Shown here in pieces: positions 45,587-54,185 of a DNA stretch of 64,000 bases. The stretch is taken from the NCBI GenBank assembly GCA_038322235.1, contig JBBQFQ010000012.1:40702-104701 (forward strand), written 5' to 3'. The translations under genes and the position numbers were made by a program. This DNA comes from SZAS-18 sp038322235 (GTDB taxonomy: Bacteria > Verrucomicrobiota > Verrucomicrobiia > Chthoniobacterales > SZAS-18). The notes below the pieces were generated by a model, which did not search any database, had not been told where the DNA came from, and worked only from the letters and a program-made list of their open reading frames with translations. Every line of letters begins with the position of its first letter. Positions within the stretch are counted from its first letter, which is position 1.

Positions 45587-46399
45587 TTGCGCGGACTCGA
45601 TCCCGCCCGCCTCGCCGTCGTCGAGAAAGTCGGCAGCACCGGTTTGCGCTTTGAATTCTACTGCGCGAGCGAGCGCGAAGCCCTGGCTTTAGTCGGTCGC
45701 TTCGGCGGTTCCGTGCTGCCGGTGAAAAACGAGCGCTGGCTCCCGGCGGGCGTCGCCGCCGCGTCGCGCCCGATCTCGTTCGGGCGCCATCTCGTCATTA
45801 CCGGGCTCGCCGAAAAGCTTGCGGAGGTCCGCGCACAGCAGCCTCGCAAACACGTGCTCTGCATCCCGGCGGCCCTCGCGTTCGGCTCCGGGGAACACTC
45901 CACGACCGCGATGTGTCTCCGCCTGCTCGACGGGATCGCACGCGTTCGCGCCGGTTCACGTTGGACGATGCTCGATCTCGGCACCGGCAGCGGCGTGCTC
46001 GCGCTCGCGGCGCGCGTGCTGGGAGCGGCGACCGCCCAGGGCCTGGACTATGATCCGCCGTGTATCCGCACCGCGCGGGAAAACGCCCGCACGAATGCGG
46101 TCAGCGGAGCGACCTTCTCCGTCGCGGACGTCCAGCGTTGGGAACCCCGGCGCCAGTGGGATGTCGTCGCGGCAAACCTTTTCTCGAATTTGCTGGTCAG
46201 TCAGATGCCGAAACTGGCGCGCGCGCTCGCGCCGGACGGTGACTTGCTGCTCTCCGGTCTCCTCGTGCATCAGCTCGACGAGGTCCTCGCGGCCGCCCGG
46301 AACGCGAAGCTGAAAGTTCACGCGGTGAAGGGCCGCGGCCGCTGGCGCGCGCTGCACCTTGGGCATCCCCGGCGGGCGGGGACGAACAGATCCGCGTGA
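45587..46399 (+). CDS. prmA: Ribosomal protein L11 methyltransferase-like protein
   Basis: A 270-aa SAM-dependent methyltransferase. Motif I reads LDLGTGSGVLALAA, followed by the acidic post-motif GLDYDPPCI and the catalytic-region DVVAANLFSNLLV. The segment AFGSGEHSTTAMCL upstream is the PrmA signature for substrate binding. The start given is a TTG. In the same frame upstream, to about 45500, the sequence still looks like a PrmA N-terminus (FLWRKLASAKWADAWEERL) but has no ATG, GTG or TTG. The true start may therefore be a rarer codon such as the ATC at 45500, or a small sequence error may hide it. It lies about 180 bp after tRNA-Ser. Confidence 0.88.
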   Translation: MRGLDPARLAVVEKVGSTGLRFEFYCASEREALALVGRFGGSVLPVKNERWLPAGVAAASRPISFGRHLVITGLAEKLAEVRAQQPRKHVLCIPAALAFGSGEHSTTAMCLRLLDGIARVRAGSRWTMLDLGTGSGVLALAARVLGAATAQGLDYDPPCIRTARENARTNAVSGATFSVADVQRWEPRRQWDVVAANLFSNLLVSQMPKLARALAPDGDLLLSGLLVHQLDEVLAAARNAKLKVHAVKGRGRWRALHLGHPRRAGTNRSA

Positions 46400-46608
46400 A
46401 TTCCCATTTCGGAGTTCGGCATTTCTTGCTCAGCCGGAACGATTCACTTGGGAAGGTTCTGGCTGCGCGGCAGATCTTTGCGAAGTCCGAGGAGTGAGAA
46501 CGGAGCTGCTCTCAAATAGAGCTGTAACCGACGAACGACAAAGGAGTTCACGAAGAGATCAAGCAGACGGGGCCTTTCCAAGTGAATTGCTCCGGCTACG
46601 TTGCCGCC

Positions 46609-47280
46609 ATGTCCCGCTACTCCAGCAAACTGAACGTCAGCCTCGGAGAGGGAGCGCGCGTCGCGACCGAGGCTGCCGCCGACTCTGATGAAATCTCCGA
46701 CAGCGCCGTGCTCTCGCCCGAGCAGCTCGCGAACGATGTGCAGCGCACCCAGGAAAAACTCGTCGCGCTCAAGCGCGAGCAGGACGTGCTCGAACGGCGC
46801 AAGCGTGAGCTCGAAGATCTGGCCCGCCGCCAGGCCGAGGTCGAAGTCGGCAGCGGAGAGCTGACCGAACGTTTGAGCCGGGCCCTCGTCGTGATGGAGA
46901 CGCAGACCACCTCGGCCCGCCGCCGCGTGGAGCAGCTCGAGCACGCCGCCGGAACCTTTCGGACGCATCTGCAGGCGATCGGGCAGGTGGACGTGAAGTC
47001 CTGCGCCCCGGATACCGCCGCGCGGGAGATCACGCGGGCGCTGGGCTTGCTCGATGCCGCCCGCGGCGACTACGACGCGCTCCGCGCGAAGCTGCTTTGC
47101 GAGGAGAACGATCCCGAATCCACCACCGCGTCCGCCGCGTTGTCTTCGCCCAGCGGCTTCGCGGGTGGCCTGTCCTTCGCCGACTGGCTGAAGGCGGGAG
47201 TCGCGTTCACGCTGCCGGTCGTGCTGGTCGCGCTCGCCATTCTGGCCGTTCTCTGCTGGCGCGCGCTGGCGGGGCATTAG
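46609..47280 (+). CDS. Coiled-coil protein with C-terminal membrane helix
   Basis: A 223-aa protein. Residues about 40-150 form a heptad-like coiled coil rich in Glu, Arg, Leu and Gln (for example QRTQEKLVALKREQDVLERR). A single transmembrane helix ends the chain (FTLPVVLVALAILAVLCW). This makes it a tail-anchored cytoplasmic coiled coil. I do not recognise a family. The next gene has the same layout, so they may work as a pair. The ATG at 46609 is preferred to a GTG nine codons upstream. Confidence 0.7.
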   Translation: MSRYSSKLNVSLGEGARVATEAAADSDEISDSAVLSPEQLANDVQRTQEKLVALKREQDVLERRKRELEDLARRQAEVEVGSGELTERLSRALVVMETQTTSARRRVEQLEHAAGTFRTHLQAIGQVDVKSCAPDTAAREITRALGLLDAARGDYDALRAKLLCEENDPESTTASAALSSPSGFAGGLSFADWLKAGVAFTLPVVLVALAILAVLCWRALAGH

Positions 47281-47425
47281 GGTCGAATCAGTTTGGTCGC
47301 GGCACCCCAAAATTCGCGCCCGGACGCAAGCAGAAAGAATCAATATTTCGGGGAGTGCGAATTCAACTTGCCACACCGCGAGGTGAATCTTTTTTGCGGG
47401 GGTCCACCCCCGTTCTGTAATCAGC

Positions 47426-47821
47426 ATGTCGAAAAAGAAACCTTCCCCCCGCGTCGAGTCTCCGAGTCCGGAGAAGCGGGTGGCGGTGGCGGACTCGCTG
47501 AGCGCGCTGCAGGAACAGGAGAGAACCCTGCGCGAGCAGATCGAAGCGATGCAGCGCCAGGTGGCGGAGGCGCCGCGCAAGCTTGAGGAGACGCGCCGGC
47601 TCCAGGCGGAACGCGACGCGGAAAATCGCCGGGCCCGGGCCGAGGCGGAACGCGGCAGCTTCGTTTTCGATCAGCCTCGCGCCGCCGCCAGTCCGCGCTC
47701 GGCCGGCCCGCGCCGCGCCGTGAAGCTGAAGGTGGAGCAGCGCACGATGAAGCAGCAGACTTGGGCGCTCGTGCTTTTCCTGCTCCTCGTGATCTTCATG
47801 TTGTGGAGCGCCCTGACGTGA
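47426..47821 (+). CDS. Second small coiled-coil protein with C-terminal membrane helix
   Basis: A 131-aa protein with a basic N-terminus, a coiled coil (about residues 25-75, LQEQERTLREQIEAMQRQVA) and a C-terminal transmembrane helix (LVLFLLLVIFMLWSALT). No family is recognised. Spacing of 18 bp to gatC suggests co-transcription with the amidotransferase genes. Confidence 0.7.
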   Translation: MSKKKPSPRVESPSPEKRVAVADSLSALQEQERTLREQIEAMQRQVAEAPRKLEETRRLQAERDAENRRARAEAERGSFVFDQPRAAASPRSAGPRRAVKLKVEQRTMKQQTWALVLFLLLVIFMLWSALT

Positions 47822-47839
47822 ATCACGCTGCGCGCCGCC

Positions 47840-48127
47840 ATGGCCGCACCGGAACTCGACGTCGCTTACGTTGCCAGACTCGCCCGCCTCGATCTGACGG
47901 AGGCGGAGACCCGGCAGTTTCAGTCCCAACTCGCGCAGATTCTTGAGTTCGTCGACGTCCTGAAGCAGGTGGACGTCGAGGGCGTCGAGCCCACCGCGCA
48001 CCCGGGCGACGTGGCGGATGTGGTCCGCGCAGACGAGGCCCGCGCCGGCCTCTCGCCGGTAGCGGCCCTCGCCAACGCGCCGCGGCGGGCGAACGACCTC
48101 TTCATCGTGACGAGAGTCGTGGAGTGA
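47840..48127 (+). CDS. gatC: Asp-tRNA(Asn)/Glu-tRNA(Gln) amidotransferase subunit C
   Basis: A 95-aa GatC. It shows YVARLARLDLTEAETRQFQ, ILEFVDVLKQVDVEGVEPTA and a typical C-terminal FIVTRVVE tail. GatC wraps around GatA and stabilises the GatCAB complex that converts Glu-tRNA(Gln) or Asp-tRNA(Asn) to the amide form. gatA follows 19 bp downstream; gatB is not in the window. Confidence 0.96.
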   Translation: MAAPELDVAYVARLARLDLTEAETRQFQSQLAQILEFVDVLKQVDVEGVEPTAHPGDVADVVRADEARAGLSPVAALANAPRRANDLFIVTRVVE

Positions 48128-48146
48128 CCGCGCTTATCCGGCACCC

Positions 48147-49616
48147 ATGAGTCCCGCTGATCTCCCGTCTCTCTCGCTCGTGCGTCTGCGCGAGGGTCTG
48201 CGCGGCCGCGCCTTCACCCCGGTGGAGGTCTTCGATGCCCTCGCTGCCCGCATCGCCGCGCTCGATCCCGCCGTAAACGCGTATCTCTCGTCGCGGATCG
48301 ACGAAGCCCGCGCCGCCGCGGCCGTCGCGGATGTCTCGCTTCCTCTCGGGGGCATTCCCATCGGCATCAAGGATGTCATCAGCGTCGCGGGGCACCCGTG
48401 TGGCTGCGCCTCCCGGATCCTGGACGGTTACATCGCGCCCTATGATGCCACCGCCATCGCCCGCCTGCGGGCGGCGGGAGCGATTCCCTTTGGCCGCCTG
48501 AACATGGACGAGTTCGCGATGGGATCGTCCACGGAAAACTCGGCGAAGGGTGTCACCCGGAACCCGTGGGATCTCGAGCGCGTGCCGGGCGGTTCGTCCG
48601 GTGGATCCGCCGCCGCGGTCGCCGCCGATCTCGCGTTCGCGACGCTGGGCTCAGACACCGGTGGCTCCATCCGGCAGCCCGCGGCGTTCTGCGGCTGCGT
48701 CGGGCTAAAGCCAACCTACGGCCGCGTGAGCCGCTTTGGGCTCGTGGCGTTTGCGTCTTCGCTCGACCAGATCGGCCCCTTCGCGAAAACCGTCGAGGAT
48801 GCCGCCCTCCTCCTCGGCGTTCTGGCGGGCCGCGATGCGAACGACTCGACCAGTGTCGATGTCCGCGTCCCGGACTATGTGGGGGCGTTGCGCGATGGTC
48901 GCGACCTCCAGGGGATCCGCCTGGGTTTGCCCCGGGAGTATTTCGTCGCGGGCATCGCCCCCGCCATCGAGCGCGCCGTGCGGACCGCGGTCCGCCAGTG
49001 CGAAAGCCTCGGCGCGGAGATCGTCGAGATTTCCCTGCCCCGCACGCCGGAGGCGCTCGCGGTCTACTACATCATTGCCACCGCCGAAGCTTCCTCGAAC
49101 CTCGCGCGCTTCGACGGCGTGAGATACGGCCATCGCGCCGCAAACGTCGTAGATCTCGCCGATCACTACCATCGCACGCGGGCCGAAGGCCTTGGTCCCG
49201 AGGTGAAGCGACGGATCATTCTCGGAACCTTTGTGCTCTCCAGCGGCTACCACGACGCGTACTACCTGCGCGCGCAGCGCGTCCGCACGCTCATCCGGCG
49301 CGACTTCGCGAACGCGTTTGAAAAAGTGGATGCCATCGTCTGTCCCACCACCCCGGGCTCCGCGTTCCGCATCGGCGAGAAGAGCGCCGACCCGCTCGAG
49401 ATGTACCTCAACGATGTCTTCGCCGTTTCCGCGAATCTGGCCGGGCTCCCGGGGATCAGCCTCCCGTGCGGGTTTGATGAGGAGTCGGCACTCGGAAAAC
49501 CGCTTCCCATCGGGCTCCAGCTCATGGCTCCGGCGTTCGCGGAGGAGCGGCTTCTTCGCATTGCCCACGCCTACGAGCAGAGCACCGGGTGGCATCGGCG
49601 CCGGCCCCCGCTCTAG
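48147..49616 (+). CDS. gatA: Asp-tRNA(Asn)/Glu-tRNA(Gln) amidotransferase subunit A
   Basis: A 489-aa amidase-signature enzyme that releases ammonia from glutamine for tRNA-dependent amidation. The Ser-cisSer-Lys triad elements are seen: the Lys in GIKDVI, and GSSGGSAAAVAADLAFATLG with SDTGGSIRQPA. The N-terminus follows the GatA pattern with PVNAYLSS, and the C-terminal ANLAGLPGISLPCGFDE is also standard. Length matches the family (about 485-490 aa). It follows gatC. Confidence 0.97.
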   Translation: MSPADLPSLSLVRLREGLRGRAFTPVEVFDALAARIAALDPAVNAYLSSRIDEARAAAAVADVSLPLGGIPIGIKDVISVAGHPCGCASRILDGYIAPYDATAIARLRAAGAIPFGRLNMDEFAMGSSTENSAKGVTRNPWDLERVPGGSSGGSAAAVAADLAFATLGSDTGGSIRQPAAFCGCVGLKPTYGRVSRFGLVAFASSLDQIGPFAKTVEDAALLLGVLAGRDANDSTSVDVRVPDYVGALRDGRDLQGIRLGLPREYFVAGIAPAIERAVRTAVRQCESLGAEIVEISLPRTPEALAVYYIIATAEASSNLARFDGVRYGHRAANVVDLADHYHRTRAEGLGPEVKRRIILGTFVLSSGYHDAYYLRAQRVRTLIRRDFANAFEKVDAIVCPTTPGSAFRIGEKSADPLEMYLNDVFAVSANLAGLPGISLPCGFDEESALGKPLPIGLQLMAPAFAEERLLRIAHAYEQSTGWHRRRPPL

Positions 49617-49624
49617 ATTGCGCC

Positions 49625-50110
49625 ATGGCCATTCGCCTCGCGACGGTCGCGGATCTTCCGGCGATCAACGAGATCTACAATCACTACGTGCTGCATTCGA
49701 CGGCGACGTACGCCGAATCGCTGGTCACGGACGAGGAGCGGGCCGCGTGGTTCGCCGGGCACGGCGAGCGGCATCCCGTGACGGTCGTCGAACTCGAGGG
49801 CGAGATTGCGGGCTGGGCGTCGCTCTCGCCCTACCGGCACCGCGAGGCGTATCGCTTCAGCGCGGAGGATTCGGTCTACCTCCGGCCGGACCGTCTGCGC
49901 CGCGGTCTCGGCAGCGCGCTCCTCGGCGACTTGCTCGGGCGGGCGAAGGCGATGGGTTTCCACACGATCATCGGCGGCTGCGATACGGCGGATCCCTCGA
50001 GCGCGGGTCTCCACGAGCGCTTCGGCTTCGAGCGGGTGGCGCATTTCCGGGAGGTCGGCTTCAAATTCGGAGCGTGGCGTGACGTGATTTTCCTCCAGCG
50101 CATGCTGTAG
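49625..50110 (+). CDS. GNAT acetyltransferase, phosphinothricin/methionine-sulfoximine type
   Basis: A 161-aa GNAT enzyme. The N-terminus MAIRLATVADLPAINEIYNH and the YAESLVTDEERAAWF segment match the Pat/MnaT-like branch. The acetyl-CoA-binding RRGLGSALLGDLL is at about residues 92-104, and GFKFGAWRDVIFLQR ends the chain as in phosphinothricin N-acetyltransferases. Substrates in this group include methionine sulfoximine and related amino acids. It begins 8 bp after gatA, so it is probably co-transcribed with it. Confidence 0.9.
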   Translation: MAIRLATVADLPAINEIYNHYVLHSTATYAESLVTDEERAAWFAGHGERHPVTVVELEGEIAGWASLSPYRHREAYRFSAEDSVYLRPDRLRRGLGSALLGDLLGRAKAMGFHTIIGGCDTADPSSAGLHERFGFERVAHFREVGFKFGAWRDVIFLQRML

Positions 50111-50117
50111 TCGACCC

Positions 50118-50408
50118 ATGGCCAGCCGCTTTGCCCCCCCGGGGGATTGTCCCGTCTGCGGGGAATTCGTCCCGAAGGGCGCGCGGGCGTGCCGGGAGTG
50201 CGGCTCGTGTGAGCGCACCGGCTGGAGCGAGGAGGCAGAATACGATCACCTCGACCTGCCGGACGCGGCTTGGGAAGACGACGACGGGAAGGCCCCGCGG
50301 CGGCCCGCCGCCTCGGGCTGGCTCACGGCTGGCTGGTGGCGCTGGGTGGCGCTCGCGCTCGTCGTGCTGTTCCTCTCCGGAATCATTCGCGCGGTCATCC
50401 GGGCCTGA
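50118..50408 (+). CDS. Zinc-ribbon single-pass membrane protein
   Basis: A 96-aa protein with an N-terminal zinc ribbon (CPVCGEFVPKGARACRECGS), an acidic linker and one C-terminal transmembrane helix (WVALALVVLFLSGIIRAVIR). Such proteins are common and uncharacterised; the ribbon may mediate a protein contact on the cytoplasmic side. The start lies 7 bp after the acetyltransferase stop. Confidence 0.75.
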   Translation: MASRFAPPGDCPVCGEFVPKGARACRECGSCERTGWSEEAEYDHLDLPDAAWEDDDGKAPRRPAASGWLTAGWWRWVALALVVLFLSGIIRAVIRA

Positions 50409-50534
50409 GGGACCGCGGCGAAGAGCGTATTTTCGCTTTTTGCATTCATTTCTACGGCGCTTAGTCTCGTGACCCGGCGGGTCCCGGCACGGGCCCGCAT
50501 TTTTCCTTCCCCAAACCACATCCCGTCCGCATCC

Positions 50535-53417
50535 ATGGCCAAGAAACCCAGCAAGCCCGCGAAGAAAACCGCGGCCAAACCCGCCCCGAAGACAATCGCA
50601 AATTTCGCGAAGAAGGCTTCGACGCGGAACGCTTCCAAAGCGGCGGCAAAGGCGAAGGCGAAACCATCCGCTCCCGCGAAGGCGAAGATCAAGGCGGGCA
50701 AGTACGTCTACTCCTGGGGCGCGAACAGGGCGGACGGCGATGGCTCCATGAAAGCGCTGCTCGGCGGCAAGGGCGCAAATCTCCACGAGATGACCCGCAT
50801 CTCGCTGCCGGTGCCCCCGGGTTTCACGATTTCCACGGAGGTCTGCACGTATTTCTACGCCCATAATCGCACCTATCCGACCACGCTCCAGGGCCAGGTC
50901 GAGGCGGGCGTGCGGAACATGGAGAAGATCATGGGGACGAAGTTCGGGGACACGAAGGCGATGCCGCTGCTCGTCGCCGTGCGCTCGGGCGCCCGCGATT
51001 CCATGCCCGGCATGATGGACACGATCCTGAATCTCGGGCTGAACGACCAGACCGTCGTCGCGCTCGCGCAGGCGACGAAGAACGAGCGCTTCGCCTGGGA
51101 TTGCTACCGCCGGTTTATCCAGATGTACGGCGATGTCGTCATTGGCGTACAGAAGCGCGAGGGCGAGGATCACGAGCCGTTCGAGGTCGTGATGCACGAA
51201 TTTAAGCACGAGCGGTATCACGAGGAGATCGAGGACTCGAAGCTGACTGCGGAGGACAACCGCGAACTCGTGGCGCGATTTAAGCGGCTCGTGAAGGAAC
51301 GCACCGGCAAGGGTTTCCCGAACGATGCCTGGGAACAGCTCAAGGGTGCCGTCGGGGCCGTCTTCGGCTCGTGGATGAATGACCGCGCGATCGTCTACCG
51401 CCGGAAATACAACATTCCCACCGAGTGGGGCACGGCCGTCAACGTGCAGGCCATGGTCTACGGCAACACCGGCGACAATTCTGGCTCCGGCGTGGCGTTT
51501 ACCCGCGATCCCGCCACGGGTGAGAAGGTGTTCTACGGGGAATTCCTCATCAACGCCCAGGGCGAGGACGTCGTGGCCGGCGTCCGCACACCCGAGCCGG
51601 TGGCGCAGCTGAAGAAGCAGCTCCCGAAGCCGTTCGCCGAACTCGAAAAAGTCCGGGTTACGCTCGAGAAGCATTTCCGGGACGTGCAGGACTTCGAGTT
51701 CACGATCCAGGACGGAAAGCTTTTCATGCTCCAGACCCGCAACGGCAAGCGCACCGGCGTGGCGGCCGTGCGGTTTGCGGTCGAGATGGAGAAGGAAAAG
51801 CTCATCGACTGGAAGACGGCCGTCATGCGCGTGCCAGCGGACCAGCTGGATCAGGTGCTCGCGCCGGTTTTCGATCGGAAGGCCGTGAAGGCGGCCACCG
51901 CGATCGCCTCCGGTCTCCCGGCCGGCCCGGGCGCCGCCACCGGCAAGATCTATCTGAACGCGGATCGCGCCGCCGCCGCGGCCGCCCGCGGCGAGAAGGT
52001 GCTGCTCGTGCGCAACGAAACCTCGCCCGAGGACCTGCGCGGCATGATCGCCGCCGAAGGCATCCTCACGGCGAAGGGCGGCGTGAGCTCGCACGCCGCG
52101 CTCGTGGCCCGGCAGATGGGCAAGGTCTGCATCTGCGGCGCCGCCGCGCTGGAGATCAACTACGACAAGAAGACGGTCACGGTGGGTGAGCGCGTCTGGT
52201 CGGAGGGTGACAGCATCTCGATCGATGGCACCTCCGGCACGGTCTACGCCGAGGAACTCCCCGTCTCGGCCTCGGAGGTCGAGCAGGCGCTCGTCGAAGG
52301 CGACAAGGCCGCGATCAAGGGTCGCACGTTCCAAAACTTCAAGAAGCTCATGGAATGGTGCGGGAAGGCCGCGACGATGGACGTGCGGACGAACGCCGAC
52401 ACGCCTGAGCAGACGCGTAACGCGATCGCGTTTGGCGCGTCCGGCATCGGTCTCACGCGCACGGAACACATGTTCTTCGAGGGTGACCGCATCGACGCGA
52501 TGCGCGAGATGATCCTCGCCGAGGACCGATCCTCCCGCGAGGCGGCGCTTGCGAAGCTCCTCCCGTATCAGCGCGATGACTTCGCCGGCATTTTCCGGGC
52601 GCTGAAGGGCCTCCCCGCCACGATCCGCTTCCTCGATCCGCCGCTCCATGAGTTTCTGCCGCATGAGGCGAAGCAGCAGGCGGAACTCGCCGAGAAGATC
52701 GGCGGAAACGCCGAGAGAATCGCCCATCGCGTCCACAGCCTGCACGAGTTCAATCCCATGCTCGGCCATCGCGGCTGCCGTCTCGGCATCTCCTTCCCGG
52801 AGATCAGTGCCATGCAGGCCCGCGCCGTGTTTGAAGCGGCGGCGATCGTGCAGAAGGAAGGCATCAAGGTGAAGCCCGAGATCATGATCCCGCTCGTCGG
52901 TTTCAAAAAGGAGCTCGATCTCCAGGTCGAGATCGTCCATCGCGTCGCCGCCGAGGTGATGAAGGCGCACAAGGTGAAGATCAGCTACCTGGTTGGCACG
53001 ATGATCGAGGTGCCCCGCGGCGCGCTCACGGCGGACGAGATCGCGGAGACGGCGGAGTTCTTCAGCTTCGGCACGAATGACCTCACCCAGACGGCGCTCG
53101 GCATGAGTCGCGACGACAGCGGATCCTTCCTTCCTCATTACGCGGAACTCGAAATCGTGAAGAGCAATCCCTTCGCGACGATCGATCGCACCGGGGTGGG
53201 CGAGCTCATGAGGATCGCCGTGGCCAAGGGCCGGAAGACGCGCCCGAACATCAAGCTCGGCATCTGCGGCGAGCACGGCGGCGATCCGGACAGCGTCAAG
53301 TTCTGCCACGAACTCGGTCTCGCCTACGTGAGCTGCTCACCTTTCCGCGTGCCCGTTGCCCGCCTCGCCGCCGCGCAGGCGGCGATCGCCGAGGAACGCG
53401 CCAAGGCGAAGAAGTAA
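50535..53417 (+). CDS. ppdK: Pyruvate phosphate dikinase with an H1-like N-terminal tail
   Basis: A 960-aa enzyme interconverting pyruvate, ATP and phosphate with PEP, AMP and pyrophosphate. The normal protein begins near residue 57 (KYVYSWGANRADGDGSMKALLGGKGANL). The phosphohistidine is in TAKGGVSSHAALVARQMG, and the PEP/pyruvate domain ends with LGICGEHGGDP, carrying the catalytic Cys. The first about 55 residues are nearly all Lys, Ala, Ser and Pro (AKKPSKPAKKTAAKPAPK), like the H1-like protein at 7403. PPDK is usually about 870-890 aa without such a tail. The ATG at 50535 is the first in frame that gives this tail. A strong terminator follows. Confidence 0.95.
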   Translation: MAKKPSKPAKKTAAKPAPKTIANFAKKASTRNASKAAAKAKAKPSAPAKAKIKAGKYVYSWGANRADGDGSMKALLGGKGANLHEMTRISLPVPPGFTISTEVCTYFYAHNRTYPTTLQGQVEAGVRNMEKIMGTKFGDTKAMPLLVAVRSGARDSMPGMMDTILNLGLNDQTVVALAQATKNERFAWDCYRRFIQMYGDVVIGVQKREGEDHEPFEVVMHEFKHERYHEEIEDSKLTAEDNRELVARFKRLVKERTGKGFPNDAWEQLKGAVGAVFGSWMNDRAIVYRRKYNIPTEWGTAVNVQAMVYGNTGDNSGSGVAFTRDPATGEKVFYGEFLINAQGEDVVAGVRTPEPVAQLKKQLPKPFAELEKVRVTLEKHFRDVQDFEFTIQDGKLFMLQTRNGKRTGVAAVRFAVEMEKEKLIDWKTAVMRVPADQLDQVLAPVFDRKAVKAATAIASGLPAGPGAATGKIYLNADRAAAAAARGEKVLLVRNETSPEDLRGMIAAEGILTAKGGVSSHAALVARQMGKVCICGAAALEINYDKKTVTVGERVWSEGDSISIDGTSGTVYAEELPVSASEVEQALVEGDKAAIKGRTFQNFKKLMEWCGKAATMDVRTNADTPEQTRNAIAFGASGIGLTRTEHMFFEGDRIDAMREMILAEDRSSREAALAKLLPYQRDDFAGIFRALKGLPATIRFLDPPLHEFLPHEAKQQAELAEKIGGNAERIAHRVHSLHEFNPMLGHRGCRLGISFPEISAMQARAVFEAAAIVQKEGIKVKPEIMIPLVGFKKELDLQVEIVHRVAAEVMKAHKVKISYLVGTMIEVPRGALTADEIAETAEFFSFGTNDLTQTALGMSRDDSGSFLPHYAELEIVKSNPFATIDRTGVGELMRIAVAKGRKTRPNIKLGICGEHGGDPDSVKFCHELGLAYVSCSPFRVPVARLAAAQAAIAEERAKAKK

Positions 53418-53443
53418 GCGCTGCATCGTCCGACTCTCCGCTC

Positions 53444-53480
53444 AGGCCGCTCCGGGAAACCGGAGCGGCCTCTTTCTTTG
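53444..53480 (+). terminator. Rho-independent terminator of ppdK
   Basis: A perfect 12-bp GC-rich stem (53444-53455 with 53460-53471) capped by a GAAA tetraloop is followed by CTTTCTTTG. It lies 27 bp after the ppdK stop. Confidence 0.93.
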
Positions 53481-53574
53481 TTCGGCGGGCTGGAGCGCGT
53501 CCTCGAGGAGTAGGTCTTCGGTGTCACCTCGCTGGACGAACTGTGGCGGTCGGCTACGATGCGCGACCGGGCGA

Positions 53575-53952
53575 ATGCGTTCAGCCCGGCCCATCCCCGT
53601 GCCCACCGACCGCCCACCCGTGCTGCGCCAGATCGTGCTGAGCTTCCTGCTCGCCACGATCCTCGGCCTGGCGGGTTCGTCCGGGCGGCTGACGGGAGAG
53701 TTCACGGTTCCGGGTCGCGCGGATCTGCAGAAGAGTGCGACCGCCTTGCTCGTCCACGGGGTGGAGACGGAGCAGGTCGTTCGGAAATCGCCCACGCCCT
53801 GGACGCCGCTGCCCGCTCCCACGCACGTCAGGGTCGCGCGCTCGCAGCCCGAGTTTGCGGTTCTCGCCTGGCGCGAGGCTGGAGCGGCGCGCCGCCCGAT
53901 TTTCGTTGATGGAATCGGACGCGGACGGGCGCCCCCGTTTCCGGGCGCCTGA
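53575..53952 (+). CDS. Hypothetical exported protein
   Basis: A 125-aa open frame with a hydrophobic N-terminal segment (LRQIVLSFLLATILGLAG) that could be a signal peptide or anchor, then a region with no recognised domain. The ATG at 53575 is the first sensible start after the ppdK terminator. Coding is uncertain: there is no clear ribosome-binding site, and high GC gives long open frames by chance. Confidence 0.4.
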   Translation: MRSARPIPVPTDRPPVLRQIVLSFLLATILGLAGSSGRLTGEFTVPGRADLQKSATALLVHGVETEQVVRKSPTPWTPLPAPTHVRVARSQPEFAVLAWREAGAARRPIFVDGIGRGRAPPFPGA

Positions 53953-54185
53953 CGCTCTCAGTCGGTTAGCGCGTCAGCAGCGCGCAGATTTTTTGCTCCA
54001 GGGTTCGCCGTGCCGGCTGCACGGCTCTCGCAGGCGTTCCTGATGGAGCGCCGCACTCCCACTGCGGAGCGCATGGACGGCCTGCCGCCCGCGCCCGCGT
54101 GGACCTGTCTCTTCCGATCGAGTGACCCACTCCGGTCATTCCGATCACCCGTTTGTCTTTCCGTTCATTTCCTGACTCCATTTCC

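Noticed and set aside
50061..53309. 1082-codon minus-strand open frame opposite ppdK
   Set aside because: It is a shadow of the plus-strand gene created by high third-position GC. Its composition (His, Arg, Asp-rich) is unlike real proteins.
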